From an uncultured Megasphaera sp. (GTDB lineage: Bacteria > Bacillota > Negativicutes > Veillonellales > Megasphaeraceae), in NCBI GenBank assembly GCA_900540735.1, contig UQHB01000033.1:1-30697 (forward strand): DNA of 30,697 nt, read 5' to 3'. This document shows positions 1 through 9,952 of this stretch, in pieces. The notes under the pieces were generated by a model that saw only the letters and a program-made list of their open reading frames with translations, had not been told where the DNA came from and did not search any database. Every line of letters begins with the position of its first letter. The first letter of the stretch is position 1. The translations under genes were made by a program, and so were the position numbers.

Positions 1-99
1 TACACGAAATCTACTGTGAGTTTTTTAGTTGTCGCACTTTATTTTACAATCTATCTTTTCAAAAACTTTTTTATATTTTTTCGGCCAAACCGCTATCTC

Positions 100-139
100 G
101 CCTCCATTTAGTAGTGAGGAACTTCCTCAGATTGGAGGC
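100..139 (+). promoter_or_regulatory. Possible RBS-sequestering hairpin before the recombinase operon
   Basis: GCCTCCA at 100-106 is the exact reverse complement of TGGAGGC at 133-139, which contains the ribosome binding site of the first gene. Between the arms lies a second small perfect hairpin, TGAGGAA/TTCCTCA at 115-129. Folded, the outer stem would hide the ribosome binding site, so translation of the first gene could be controlled. The pairing is visible in the sequence; the regulatory role is inferred. Confidence 0.45.
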
Positions 140-143
140 AATT

Positions 144-365
144 ATGCAAGAGAATATCACAACATCAATTCCGGTTTCTGCTGCTCCTAAGTCCATCCAG
201 CAGGCCGATATCGAGCAGGATTATAACTTCTTTCAGGCGCAGAAAGTGGCTGAAAACATGTTTGAGCTTGGACTTATTTCCTTGTCAGAGTTCAACAAAT
301 TATCGCTGAAAAATCGTGAGACATTCTCTCCATTTTTGGTGGAGATTATGCCCGAAATCCGTTGA
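144..365 (+). CDS. Small SHOCT-like protein heading a recombinase operon
   Basis: A 73-residue protein. The start at 144 is chosen because GGAGG (134-138) sits five bases upstream; an in-frame ATG at 114 lacks such a site. The C-terminal half (roughly ENMFELGLISLSEFNKL) resembles the short SHOCT helix pair in which a hydrophobic helix is followed by GLIS-x-x-EF. Small proteins of this type are commonly found just ahead of serine recombinases in Firmicute mobile elements. The gene is on the same strand as the three recombinase genes, which start 54 bases downstream, so it is likely co-transcribed. Its function is unknown; an accessory or regulatory role in recombination is a guess from position. 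Confidence 0.7.
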   Translation: MQENITTSIPVSAAPKSIQQADIEQDYNFFQAQKVAENMFELGLISLSEFNKLSLKNRETFSPFLVEIMPEIR

Positions 366-419
366 TATATAAGGCTTTCAGAGCTAATATGTGACACTAA
401 CGAAGGGAGGTGAACTACC

Positions 420-1985
420 GTGAAGAAGGTAACAAAAATCGAAGGTGTACAAAATAATAGCACCCAAAAGAAGAAACTCAGAGTCGCTGCCTACTGCCGT
501 GTTTCAACAGGCAGTGATGCTCAGCTGGAAAGTCTGGAAGCACAGAAAACCCATTATGAGCGATACATCAATTCCCGTGAGGATTGGCAGTTCGCCGGTC
601 TCTACTTCGATGAAGGTATCACAGGCACAAAAGCTGAGAAGCGTCCGGAGCTACTTCGCCTGATTTCGGATTGTGAATCAAAGAAAATCGACTTTGTTAT
701 CACCAAATCCATCAGCCGCTTTTCTCGAAACACGACTGACTGCTTGGCACTCGTAAGAAAACTGCAGAGCTTGGATATTCCGCTTTTCTTTGAGAAGGAA
801 AAAATAAACACCGGCTCAATGGAAAGTGAGCTCTTCCTTGCCATTCTCAGTAGTATGGCTGAAGGTGAATCCACTTCCATTTCCGAAAATGCCAAGTGGT
901 CCATTAAGCGCCGCTTCCAGAACGGAACCTTCAAGCTGAGCTATACGCCCTACGGCTACGATTGGGATGGCGAGAACATAGTCGTCAATCCAGAGCAGGC
1001 CGAAATTGTAAAAAAGATATTTGCTGATGTCCTTTCCGGCAAAGGGACTCAGGCTATTGCTGATGAGCTAAATGCAGATGGTATTGCGTCCAAGAAAAAC
1101 AGCAAATGGACCGCTACTACCATTCGAGCCATCCTTGCCAACGAGAAATATACCGGTGATGTTATTTTTCAAAAGACCTATACCGATGAGAACTTCAATC
1201 GTCACATCAATTACGGTGAGGTTGACCAATACATGGCTCCAGACCACCATGAAGCGATTATCAGCCATGAAGATTTTGACGCTGCCAATGCACTGGTCGC
1301 ACAAAGAGCTTCTGAGAAAGGTATCGAAAAAGGCAATGGTAAATACCAGCAACGCTACGCATTCTCAGGAAAAATCATCTGCGGAGAATGTGGCGACACC
1401 TTCAAGCGCAGGATTCATCCTTGCACTACCTATAAATATGTAGCCTGGACCTGCAATACACATTTGAAGAACACAAGTGCCTGTAGCATGAAGTACATCC
1501 GAGATGATGAGATAAAGGCCGCTTTCGTAACGATGCTGAACAAGCTAATCTACGGACATCGCCTAGTACTTGCTCCTTATCTGAAAGCCCTTGAAAATTC
1601 CTCTGGCGACGAAGCTATCCAACGCATTCAGCACTTGGAGCTTCTTCTGTCCCAGAATAGCGAACAGCGAGAAACCTTAACAAAGCTGATGGCGCAGGGT
1701 TACATCGACCAGATTTTATACAATCAGGAGACAAATGCACTCCTCCTGCAGGCAGAGACTTATCGTTCAGATATTGAAGCTATCACCATCTGCATGACCG
1801 GTGACTCGGCAAAGGTTACGGAAACAAACCTATTGCTCCACTTTGTGTCTCATGCCGATATGCTTACGGCCTACAGTGAGGAGCTTTTTGAAAGCTACGC
1901 AGACCACATCGAAGTAGCAAGCCGACATGAAATTCGATTTGTTATGAAATGTGGACTGACATTCACAGAAAGGATTGGTGATTAA
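420..1985 (+). CDS. Large serine recombinase (site-specific integrase/resolvase)
   Basis: A 521-residue large serine recombinase, which would cut and rejoin DNA at attachment sites to integrate or excise a mobile element. The N-terminal resolvase domain (about 20-165) carries the motif YCRVST with the nucleophile Ser29 and the active-site arginines in SRFSRNT (Arg100, Arg103). A recombinase DNA-binding domain follows (about 175-290), then a zinc ribbon with Cys321, Cys324, Cys345 and Cys355, then a predicted coiled coil (about 395-450). The start is GTG at 420 with GGAGG at 406-410. The next gene begins directly after the stop codon with no gap, so translation is probably coupled. All key residues are present, so this copy looks active. 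Confidence 0.93.
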   Translation: MKKVTKIEGVQNNSTQKKKLRVAAYCRVSTGSDAQLESLEAQKTHYERYINSREDWQFAGLYFDEGITGTKAEKRPELLRLISDCESKKIDFVITKSISRFSRNTTDCLALVRKLQSLDIPLFFEKEKINTGSMESELFLAILSSMAEGESTSISENAKWSIKRRFQNGTFKLSYTPYGYDWDGENIVVNPEQAEIVKKIFADVLSGKGTQAIADELNADGIASKKNSKWTATTIRAILANEKYTGDVIFQKTYTDENFNRHINYGEVDQYMAPDHHEAIISHEDFDAANALVAQRASEKGIEKGNGKYQQRYAFSGKIICGECGDTFKRRIHPCTTYKYVAWTCNTHLKNTSACSMKYIRDDEIKAAFVTMLNKLIYGHRLVLAPYLKALENSSGDEAIQRIQHLELLLSQNSEQRETLTKLMAQGYIDQILYNQETNALLLQAETYRSDIEAITICMTGDSAKVTETNLLLHFVSHADMLTAYSEELFESYADHIEVASRHEIRFVMKCGLTFTERIGD

Positions 1986-2401
1986 ATGGGTCACACACCA
2001 TTTGGCTATCGGATTGAAAATGGCACTGCCGTCATTGACGAGCCTGCTACCGCTAAGCTCCGACAGCTCTATAAGAATTATTTGAGTGGTATGTCCTTAT
2101 CGAAAGCAGCTGCAAAAGCCGGAATTCCAACCTATCATGGAACCGCTAAGCGATTGATGGAAACAGCCCATTATCTTGGTGATGACTTCTACCCAGCTAT
2201 CATTGATAAGGATACTTACCAGAAAGCGCAAGAAGAGCGTATACGCCGGGCCACTAAGCTCGGACGGAATAATAAGAAAACACAAATGAGGGAAGTACAG
2301 ATACCTACCCACTTTTATATGAAAGACGGTGTTGCCTTGCATGATAACCCCGTCAGACAAGCGGAATACCTGTACAGCCTCATAGAAAGTGAGAGTCAAT
2401 A

Positions 2402-2402
<1 letters not shown>
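1986..2402 (+). CDS. Recombinase-domain protein without catalytic domain
   Basis: A 138-residue protein with no resolvase catalytic domain. It starts inside what would be the recombinase DNA-binding domain of a full-length enzyme (GHTPFGYRIENG, then a helix-rich stretch with SLSKAAAKAGIPTYHGTAKRLME). It abuts the upstream recombinase stop and its own stop overlaps the next start (TAATG). Short middle proteins of this kind occur between two full-length serine recombinases in some Firmicute elements, so it may be a genuine accessory subunit and not debris; its reading frame is intact. A directionality or DNA-binding helper role is inferred from context only. Confidence 0.75.
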
Positions 2403-3971
<1,569 letters not shown>

Positions 3972-3986
3972 TTTTATAACGCGCAA

Positions 3987-4033
3987 AGGCTCCTCACCAC
4001 TGGAATATATCCGGTAATGGGGAGCCTATTTTT
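3987..4033 (+). terminator. Terminator of the recombinase operon
   Basis: AGGCTCC (3987-3993) pairs with GGAGCCT (4021-4027). An inner CTGG/CCGG stem continues the hairpin, and a T-rich run (ATTTTTATT) follows. It lies 15 bases after the recombinase stop and directly before the stop codon of the convergent kwaB gene. Confidence 0.8.
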
Positions 4034-5021
4034 ATTCCTTCATAGGTTGTGCAACTGTCTTTACATCAGTATCATACTCTGTGTCTGTAACATCGGACCT
4101 AGTGTATCGTTCATCAAATAAATCAATTAAACTTTCTACTTCTCCATAAGTGTTTAATATTATTTGATTTGTGTCTGTATTTACAGTAAATTTACCATGC
4201 CATCGTGGTAAGGTATTTATTTTTTCAATTAATTGCTCTTTTGTTAAATTAAACACTCTGGATGTTCCGATTCGCATCATTTTCTTTGCATATTTTGATT
4301 TTCCTCTGCTTATATATTCATTCAATTTATCTATATTTTCTACAAGATCCTTTGACGCAATACTTTTCGCAGTCTGATGAGCAGCCTGATAGATATAATC
4401 ATGAAAGCCAAAATACTTCTGCAACAATGTCGTATTCCTAGTTATCAAATAACCATCAAATATTATAATATCAATCTTGTGAGCTATAGTTAAAAGACTT
4501 TCTTTTTGTTCCGAAAATACAACCTTATTTTCAAATCGCATTACTCTAGTCATAAGATTCGTTTTTTTCTTATTGGGAACCATAATCCCCCAAAGATGTT
4601 GATATATCCAAAGTGATTTATTGCCCTTTCTAATCTCAAACGCAAGACCAGAAGCACTCGACAAATCATCCTCTTCAAATTCCGCTATTTCTTCTGTATC
4701 ATTAAGATATTTAAACGGATAAAAACTCTCACCTTGTTCAAAATATAAATATTTATTCTGATTATCAGCCAATTGATGTCCATCTGTATATTGGGCTTCA
4801 ACGCACAAATAGTGTTCTTTAATAATATCTATAAATAAGTTTTTTAATACAGTTCTAAAATTATCTCCATTCTCATTTATTTGCTCATCCAATGACATTC
4901 GTCTCAGCTTCGGGGATTCTTTTGTTACAATATAAGCTTCAAATCCACACAAATTGGTATTTTCACAAAATTCTTTAAAAGTTGACTTAATGTAATTTTC
5001 GCCAAATACAGTTTCTGCCAT
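4032..5021 (-). CDS. kwaB: KwaB-like anti-phage protein (DUF4868), Kiwa system
   Basis: A 329-residue protein starting at the ATG at 5021, which has GGAGG eight bases upstream; the earlier ATG at 5036 overlaps that ribosome binding site and is less likely. The C-terminal half has the look of DUF4868: KIDIIIFDGYLITRN, then LLQKYFGFHDYI, and near the end LIDLFDERYTRSDV followed by a YDTDVK tail. In the Kiwa defence system KwaB is the DUF4868 DNA-associated effector that works with the membrane protein KwaA. Here the upstream gene, 26 bases away, encodes a four-helix membrane protein of the right size, so the pair matches kwaA-kwaB in order and length. The gene is much more AT-rich than its neighbours, a sign of transfer. 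Assignment is by motif memory, not by a database search. Confidence 0.8.
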   Translation of the reverse strand: MAETVFGENYIKSTFKEFCENTNLCGFEAYIVTKESPKLRRMSLDEQINENGDNFRTVLKNLFIDIIKEHYLCVEAQYTDGHQLADNQNKYLYFEQGESFYPFKYLNDTEEIAEFEEDDLSSASGLAFEIRKGNKSLWIYQHLWGIMVPNKKKTNLMTRVMRFENKVVFSEQKESLLTIAHKIDIIIFDGYLITRNTTLLQKYFGFHDYIYQAAHQTAKSIASKDLVENIDKLNEYISRGKSKYAKKMMRIGTSRVFNLTKEQLIEKINTLPRWHGKFTVNTDTNQIILNTYGEVESLIDLFDERYTRSDVTDTEYDTDVKTVAQPMKE

Positions 5022-5047
5022 TTCGTATTCCTCCATCTTTATATCTC

Positions 5048-5692
5048 TTAATCGTTATAGATGAGAAAAACCCCATCTGAAATATACTTTCTTTTTATCA
5101 CTGCATCTTCTACAATAGGAACACCATGAGTAATTCCAACATAAACTCTATTTGAATGATTTATATCTGATGCCGGATTGACAAACTTAAATGTAAATGT
5201 TCGATATTTCATAGCTGATAACACGGGGTTTTGATAAAATGTGTTCGAGTTAATCAGTAAAGCAATCACCATTAACAACAAAACCAAAAAAACTATTAAT
5301 CCTCTAATAGATGAAACATCGTCTGTTAGTAATGGTAGCACATAAGTTACAAGAAATGTAGCTCCACTGTCATTAGGAGAATCCTCAATCAAAATCTGCT
5401 CGCCAGCTGATTTAAATCCTGATTTTTGCATTCCTCTAAATCCAATCGCAATGATAAAAGTGGCTAATAACCACATAAGGCTTATTATAAAGATTACAAA
5501 ACTACCAAAGTTTTCATTCTTAACGGCTATAGATACTGCTACCAATCCTTTATCCGAAAATAATTTAATAAAAGATACCATCAGATGCCAAAATGTATCG
5601 AGTTTAATATGCTTTATTGCCAACAATATGAATAATGGCGCAAATGATTGAAGTACAAGGCTTCTTTTCAAAATCAAATTTTCAGCATTCAT
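5048..5692 (-). CDS. kwaA: KwaA-like membrane protein, Kiwa system
   Basis: A 214-residue protein with four hydrophobic segments (about 11-29, 62-85, 111-123, 131-149) and a soluble C-terminal tail of about 60 residues. The start at 5692 has GGAG seven bases upstream; the in-frame ATG at 5710 overlaps no good site. KwaA proteins are four-helix inner-membrane proteins of about 200 residues that sense phage at the membrane and pair with KwaB. The call rests on topology, size and the adjacent DUF4868 gene; this family is poorly conserved in sequence. The gene is AT-rich like kwaB, and both probably form one transcript. I see no convincing promoter in the gap upstream. Confidence 0.72.
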   Translation of the reverse strand: MNAENLILKRSLVLQSFAPLFILLAIKHIKLDTFWHLMVSFIKLFSDKGLVAVSIAVKNENFGSFVIFIISLMWLLATFIIAIGFRGMQKSGFKSAGEQILIEDSPNDSGATFLVTYVLPLLTDDVSSIRGLIVFLVLLLMVIALLINSNTFYQNPVLSAMKYRTFTFKFVNPASDINHSNRVYVGITHGVPIVEDAVIKRKYISDGVFLIYND

Positions 5693-5702
5693 TCTAATTC
5701 TC

Positions 5703-5814
5703 CAATCCATAACATCTATTCCACTGCCAAGTTTGTCTCTTAATATCGAGTGGCTTAAACTGCGGTCGTTTCTGACAACAATCCCAGTGCCACAACCTAT
5801 GACATCTAATCCAC
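5703..5814. repeat. Imperfect direct repeat pair upstream of kwaA
   Basis: Two 22-base copies, 5703-5724 and 5793-5814, agree at 18 positions and share the core ACATCTA. They are 90 bases apart, and one copy overlaps the kwaA translation-start region. This may reflect an old duplication or paired protein-binding sites. No coding gene is apparent in 5693-5971. Confidence 0.55.
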
Positions 5815-5845
5815 AGCCTAAACCCTACCGCATTTTTTCGGTCAT

Positions 5846-5969
5846 CCACTTTTTCTCCGGTCAAGCTAAAAAGTAGATATGTTTCCATACAAGAAAACCG
5901 AGCTTTCCGCAAGGCTTCTTACAATGATACCAACCTTACAAAAAGTCCGGAAATACGCCACTTTTTAGC
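5846..5969. repeat. Two inverted-repeat modules between kwaA and rlmD
   Basis: ACTTTTT occurs at 5848-5854 and 5960-5966, and its complement AAAAAGT at 5868-5874 and 5940-5946. This gives two ACTTTTT/AAAAAGT inverted repeats, each enclosing a CCGG. A longer 10-base inverted match, GCTAAAAAGT (5865-5874) with ACTTTTTAGC (5960-5969), links them. The right module lies only three bases from the rlmD stop and may be its terminator, an attachment site for the recombinase element, or both. Confidence 0.5.
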
Positions 5970-5971
5970 CT

Positions 5972-7357
5972 TTATTTATCTTTCCTTGACAGCAAACATA
6001 CCGTCTCAACATGATGGGTGCGGCTAAACATATCTACAGGCTGCACTTTTTGTGGTGCATAGCCGTGGTCATTGAGATAGGCCAAATCCCGCGCCAGCGT
6101 AGCCGGATTACACGACACGTAGACGACGCGTTTTGGTTTCGTCCGTGCAATAGCTGCTAGGACGGGCTCGCCACAACCGGCACGAGGCGGGTCGAGGACG
6201 ATGACATCAGGATGGACACCGTTCTTAATCAGTTCCGGCAATTTATAAACTGCGTCGCCTAAGATAAATTGGGCATTTTTAATGTTGTTATCCTTGGCGT
6301 TTTGTACGGCATCTTTAATGGCTGGCGCAACGATTTCAATACCATAGACTTGCTTTGCCTTTTGTGCCAAAAAGAGAGTAATCGTGCCAGTACCGCAATA
6401 GACATCGGCAACTATTTCATTCCCTTTTAAATCGGCAAATTGCAAGGCCGTTTCGTAAAGCTTTTGGGCTTGTTCGCTGTTGACCTGGAAGAACGATTGG
6501 GCTGAAATATGGAAGGTCAAGGAGCCAATGGAATCGTGAATCGTCGGTGCGCCGTAGATGCCCCGCGTTTTAGGTCCTAAAATGACGTTCGTATGGCGCG
6601 TGTTGACGTTTTGGACAATGCTTTTTACGTTCGGCAAGGCCGTGCGCAGCATTTTCACTAAGTCTTTCATATGAGGCACCATGTCTTGAGCTGTGACAAG
6701 ACAGACCATAATCTCGCCAGTATGGACACCGACCCGGCCCATGACGTGACGGACAATGCCGGTTTGTTTATCTTCGTGATAGGCTGGGATTTTATACTGT
6801 ATCATCCACTTACGGACGACAGAAGCGATAGCATTGTTCTGTTCCTTTTGAATGGCACAGGTCTCAATATCGATAACTCGATGGGTCGCGGCAGCAAAAC
6901 AGCCCATAGCCAGTTTGCCTTTACTAGCAAAAGCGACAGGAACTTGCATTTTATTGCGGTAATGCCACGGCGTGTCTGCGCCAATCGTGGGCAAAACGTT
7001 AATACCTTGTAAATGACCAATCCGTTCTAATGCATCTTGCACTTGCTGGCGTTTTTCTTTTAGTTCTCCTTCATAACTGAGGTGCTGGAGCTGACAGCCG
7101 CCGCACTGGTCATAGACGGGACAGACTGGTTTGACGCGGTCCGGTGATTCCTTACTGATTTTCACTAACTGCGCTACAGCATACTGCTTTTTAAGGAGTG
7201 TAATCCGCCCTTCTACAGTTTCACCAGGCAGGGCACCAGGCACAAAAATCGTAAAATTCTCATACCGTCCTACGCCTTCCCCACTCGTACCGAGGCGCAG
7301 CACATCTATGGTATAGGACTTCCCTTTCGTGACGGGAATCGTTCTCTGTTCTTTCAT
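5972..7357 (-). CDS. rlmD: 23S rRNA (uracil-5-)-methyltransferase, RlmD/RumA family
   Basis: A 461-residue enzyme that methylates a uridine of 23S rRNA to 5-methyluridine using SAM. A TRAM domain (about 1-70) is followed by an iron-sulfur cluster motif with Cys79, Cys85, Cys88 and Cys167, then a Rossmann methyltransferase domain with DVYCGTGTITLFLA, the DPPRAGC motif near 389 and the nucleophile Cys416 in YVSCNPATLARDL. The start at 7357 is preferred because AAGGAAG lies just upstream; longer starts at 7378 and 7417 lack a site. It ends normally (HVETVCLLSR), so any insertion next door left it intact. Closely related paralogues act on different uridines, so the exact target base is not certain. 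It follows pdp and may be co-transcribed. Confidence 0.92.
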   Translation of the reverse strand: MKEQRTIPVTKGKSYTIDVLRLGTSGEGVGRYENFTIFVPGALPGETVEGRITLLKKQYAVAQLVKISKESPDRVKPVCPVYDQCGGCQLQHLSYEGELKEKRQQVQDALERIGHLQGINVLPTIGADTPWHYRNKMQVPVAFASKGKLAMGCFAAATHRVIDIETCAIQKEQNNAIASVVRKWMIQYKIPAYHEDKQTGIVRHVMGRVGVHTGEIMVCLVTAQDMVPHMKDLVKMLRTALPNVKSIVQNVNTRHTNVILGPKTRGIYGAPTIHDSIGSLTFHISAQSFFQVNSEQAQKLYETALQFADLKGNEIVADVYCGTGTITLFLAQKAKQVYGIEIVAPAIKDAVQNAKDNNIKNAQFILGDAVYKLPELIKNGVHPDVIVLDPPRAGCGEPVLAAIARTKPKRVVYVSCNPATLARDLAYLNDHGYAPQKVQPVDMFSRTHHVETVCLLSRKDK

Positions 7358-7420
7358 ATACTTCTTCCTTTTCTTCATAAGATACGAAAGGACTGCCAGC
7401 GCAGTCCCTTCATCCACACG

Positions 7421-8725
7421 TTACTGTATAATTTCACTGACTACCGGCTCGATTTGCTCCGCCTGCGTAGGCGTAACGATAATCTGGTCAGCCACACGCT
7501 GGGCAATTTCTTCTAAGGGAGCATCGGCTTTGCCGTATAGCGTAAAGAGCACATCGCCACGTTGAACCGGGTCATACACTTCTTTAAAGAGACGAATACC
7601 GACCATTGGGTCGATGGCATCTTCTTTCCGTGCCCGTCCAGCTCCCATGGACATGGCAATATCTCCAAGGGCACGTCCATGAATAGCCGCCACGTACCCC
7701 GTATCGGTGCAGACAGCCGTATATACCTTACCAGCCTGCGTTAAGGGCCGTTTTCCAATCCATGACGTGTCGCCCCCTTGGGCTGCAACGAGTTCTTTCC
7801 ATTTTGCTAGACCTTTGCCGGATGAGACAAGATAGCGGATTTTATCACGAGCCTGTACTTCGTTCGTCCCTTTGCCGCCGAGGATGAGCATTTGCGCACC
7901 AATCGCTTCGACGACTTCCATGAGCCGTCGTCCGCCCTTACCTTGGAGTGCTTCGACAGCTTCATCCACTTCGAGGCTGTTGCCAATGGCCGTGCCTAAA
8001 GGCGCATTCATGGATGTAACGACCGCTCGTGTCGGTTTACCGGCAAGCTTGCCAATATCGACCATAGTCTGAGCCAGTTCACGAGCCTTTTCTTTCGTCT
8101 TCATAAAGGCACCGTCGCCGTATTTTACATCAAGGACGATAGCATCAGCACCAGAAGCGATTTTCTTGCTCATAATGGAGCTCGCAATGAGGGGAATACT
8201 TTCAACTGTTGCCGTCGCATCGCGGAGACTATATAAAAGCTTATCAGCCGGTGCAATTTCGCCAGACTGGGTGATCAAGGAAATACCAATATGCCGTACT
8301 TGCTCTAAAAACGTCTCTTCCGGTAAGACAACATGAAACCCCGGAATAGCCTCTAGTTTATCGGCCGTACCACCAGTAAAGCCAAGACCGCGGCCGCTCA
8401 TCTTCGCCACAGGCACACCGGCAGCAGCCACTAAAGGGGCCACAATGAGTGTCGTCGTATCGGCAATACCGCCAGTACTATGCTTATCCACTTTAATACC
8501 GGGAATAGATGATAAATCGACAATATCCCCAGAATGAGCCATGGCCATAGTCAAATCCGTCGTCTCCTGCGCCGTCATCCCCTTAAGATACACCGCCATG
8601 AGCCACGCCGCCGCCTGATAATCGGCAATCTCCCCAGCCGTATACTCACGGATAAACCGCTCAATCATTTCCCGGCTCAAGACCTGTCCATCACGCTTTG
8701 CTTCAATACACTCCATAGGCCACAT
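7421..8725 (-). CDS. pdp: Pyrimidine-nucleoside phosphorylase
   Basis: A 434-residue enzyme that splits uridine or thymidine with phosphate into the base and (deoxy)ribose-1-phosphate. The start at 8725 has AAGGAGG eight bases upstream; the ATG at 8749 lies above that site. The phosphate-binding KHSTGG motif is at 81-86 and the family signature SGRGLGFTGGTADKLE at 110-125, followed by the conserved KIASGADAIVLDVKYGDGAF region. A C-terminal domain closes the protein. It lies directly downstream of deoB, which converts the sugar-1-phosphate product to the 5-phosphate, so the two genes form a salvage pair. Thymidine-specific enzymes (deoA) are close relatives; Firmicute context favours the broad-specificity form. 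Confidence 0.92.
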   Translation of the reverse strand: MWPMECIEAKRDGQVLSREMIERFIREYTAGEIADYQAAAWLMAVYLKGMTAQETTDLTMAMAHSGDIVDLSSIPGIKVDKHSTGGIADTTTLIVAPLVAAAGVPVAKMSGRGLGFTGGTADKLEAIPGFHVVLPEETFLEQVRHIGISLITQSGEIAPADKLLYSLRDATATVESIPLIASSIMSKKIASGADAIVLDVKYGDGAFMKTKEKARELAQTMVDIGKLAGKPTRAVVTSMNAPLGTAIGNSLEVDEAVEALQGKGGRRLMEVVEAIGAQMLILGGKGTNEVQARDKIRYLVSSGKGLAKWKELVAAQGGDTSWIGKRPLTQAGKVYTAVCTDTGYVAAIHGRALGDIAMSMGAGRARKEDAIDPMVGIRLFKEVYDPVQRGDVLFTLYGKADAPLEEIAQRVADQIIVTPTQAEQIEPVVSEIIQ

Positions 8726-8759
8726 ACCACTCGCCTCCTTCTCTCTCATATAAAAAAGA

Positions 8760-9938
8760 CTACACTAATTGATTTAAAAAACTCGTTCCAAACTGCAATC
8801 CCTTAAGTCCAAAATTATCCATAATCGTCTGCCCTAAATCAGCATAGGTCTGGCGCAACCCCAAATCAGCAGCCTTCGTAAAAGCCGGACTATACGCTAA
8901 TAAAGGCACTTGTTCGCGCGTATGGTCCGTGCCCGTCCACGTCGGGTCGTTACCATGATCGGCCGTAATAAAGAGTAATTCATCATCTTGCAGCTTCGGC
9001 AAAAAGTCACCAAGCATGACATCAAAATCTTCAATACATTGGCCGTACCCTTGGACATTACGACGATGACCATACTGGCTGTCAAAATCGACAAAGTTTG
9101 CCATTAAGAGGCCTTTTTCATTACGATGTGCTAAGAGCTGTTTCGTCAGTTCTTGCATATCTTCTGTATTATTCGCCGTATGATGCGATTCCGTAAGGCC
9201 AACGTGAGCGTAAATATCACCGATTTTGCCGACACCGACGACGCAGAAACCGGCTTCAGATAAATATTCAAAGACCATCTTCCGCTTCGGCATACGACTA
9301 TAGTCGCGGCGGTCGCCAGTCCGTACGAAATGACCTTGTTCACCAATAAAGGGGCGCGCAATGATGCGGCCTACTTCATATTTGCCAACGCACACTTCAC
9401 GGCGCGTAATATCGCACATCCGATAGAGTTCATCGAGCGGAATGACATCTGTATGGGCTGCAATCTGGAAGACACTATCAGCCGATGTATAGACAATGGG
9501 TTTCTTTGTCTGGAAATGAAGAGGCCCTAAGCGTTCAATAATTTCTGTGCCCGAAGCGACTTCATTGCCAATATAACCGTGCCCTGTTTTTGCCGTAAAG
9601 GCATCAAGCAAGTCTTGCGGGAACGCATCGGGGAACGTAGGAAATGGATTTTCTACAGGATTTCCCATAAATTCCCAGTGGCCGCTCGTCGTATCTTTCC
9701 CAGCCGAAATTTCCTGCATGCGGCCATAAGCCCCAACGACATCAGTCGGTACAGCGTGGATGTGAGCAATATTCCCTAAGCCTAAACGCCGTAAATTCGG
9801 AACTTTTAAGCCGCCAGCAATATGACTATCAATATGACCGAGTGTATCAGCTCCGGCATCACCAAATTTAGCAGCATCCGGCGCATCGCCGCGGCCTACA
9901 CTATCCATAACAATGACAATAATGCGATTCCATTTCAT
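8760..9938 (-). CDS. deoB: Phosphopentomutase
   Basis: A 392-residue cytosolic enzyme of the alkaline phosphatase superfamily that interconverts (deoxy)ribose-1-phosphate and -5-phosphate. The metal-binding N-terminal motif VMDSVGRGDAPDA (10-22) and the late FITADHGNDPTWTGTDHTRE motif are both present. The phosphoenzyme loop reads KDTTSGHWE (81-89); the residue aligning with the phosphorylated threonine of the Bacillus enzyme appears to be Ser85, a Thr/Ser exchange that should still accept phosphate. It has a strong GGAGGG site, starts 14 bases after the nudix gene and precedes pdp, matching a nucleoside catabolism operon. Confidence 0.95.
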   Translation of the reverse strand: MKWNRIIVIVMDSVGRGDAPDAAKFGDAGADTLGHIDSHIAGGLKVPNLRRLGLGNIAHIHAVPTDVVGAYGRMQEISAGKDTTSGHWEFMGNPVENPFPTFPDAFPQDLLDAFTAKTGHGYIGNEVASGTEIIERLGPLHFQTKKPIVYTSADSVFQIAAHTDVIPLDELYRMCDITRREVCVGKYEVGRIIARPFIGEQGHFVRTGDRRDYSRMPKRKMVFEYLSEAGFCVVGVGKIGDIYAHVGLTESHHTANNTEDMQELTKQLLAHRNEKGLLMANFVDFDSQYGHRRNVQGYGQCIEDFDVMLGDFLPKLQDDELLFITADHGNDPTWTGTDHTREQVPLLAYSPAFTKAADLGLRQTYADLGQTIMDNFGLKGLQFGTSFLNQLV

Positions 9939-9952
9939 ACGTAATCCCTCCT

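Noticed and set aside
5694..5912. 72-residue minus-strand frame before kwaA
   Set aside because: It starts at a TTG without a ribosome binding site, has an unlikely composition rich in Trp, Arg and Cys, and overlaps repeats; no family resemblance.
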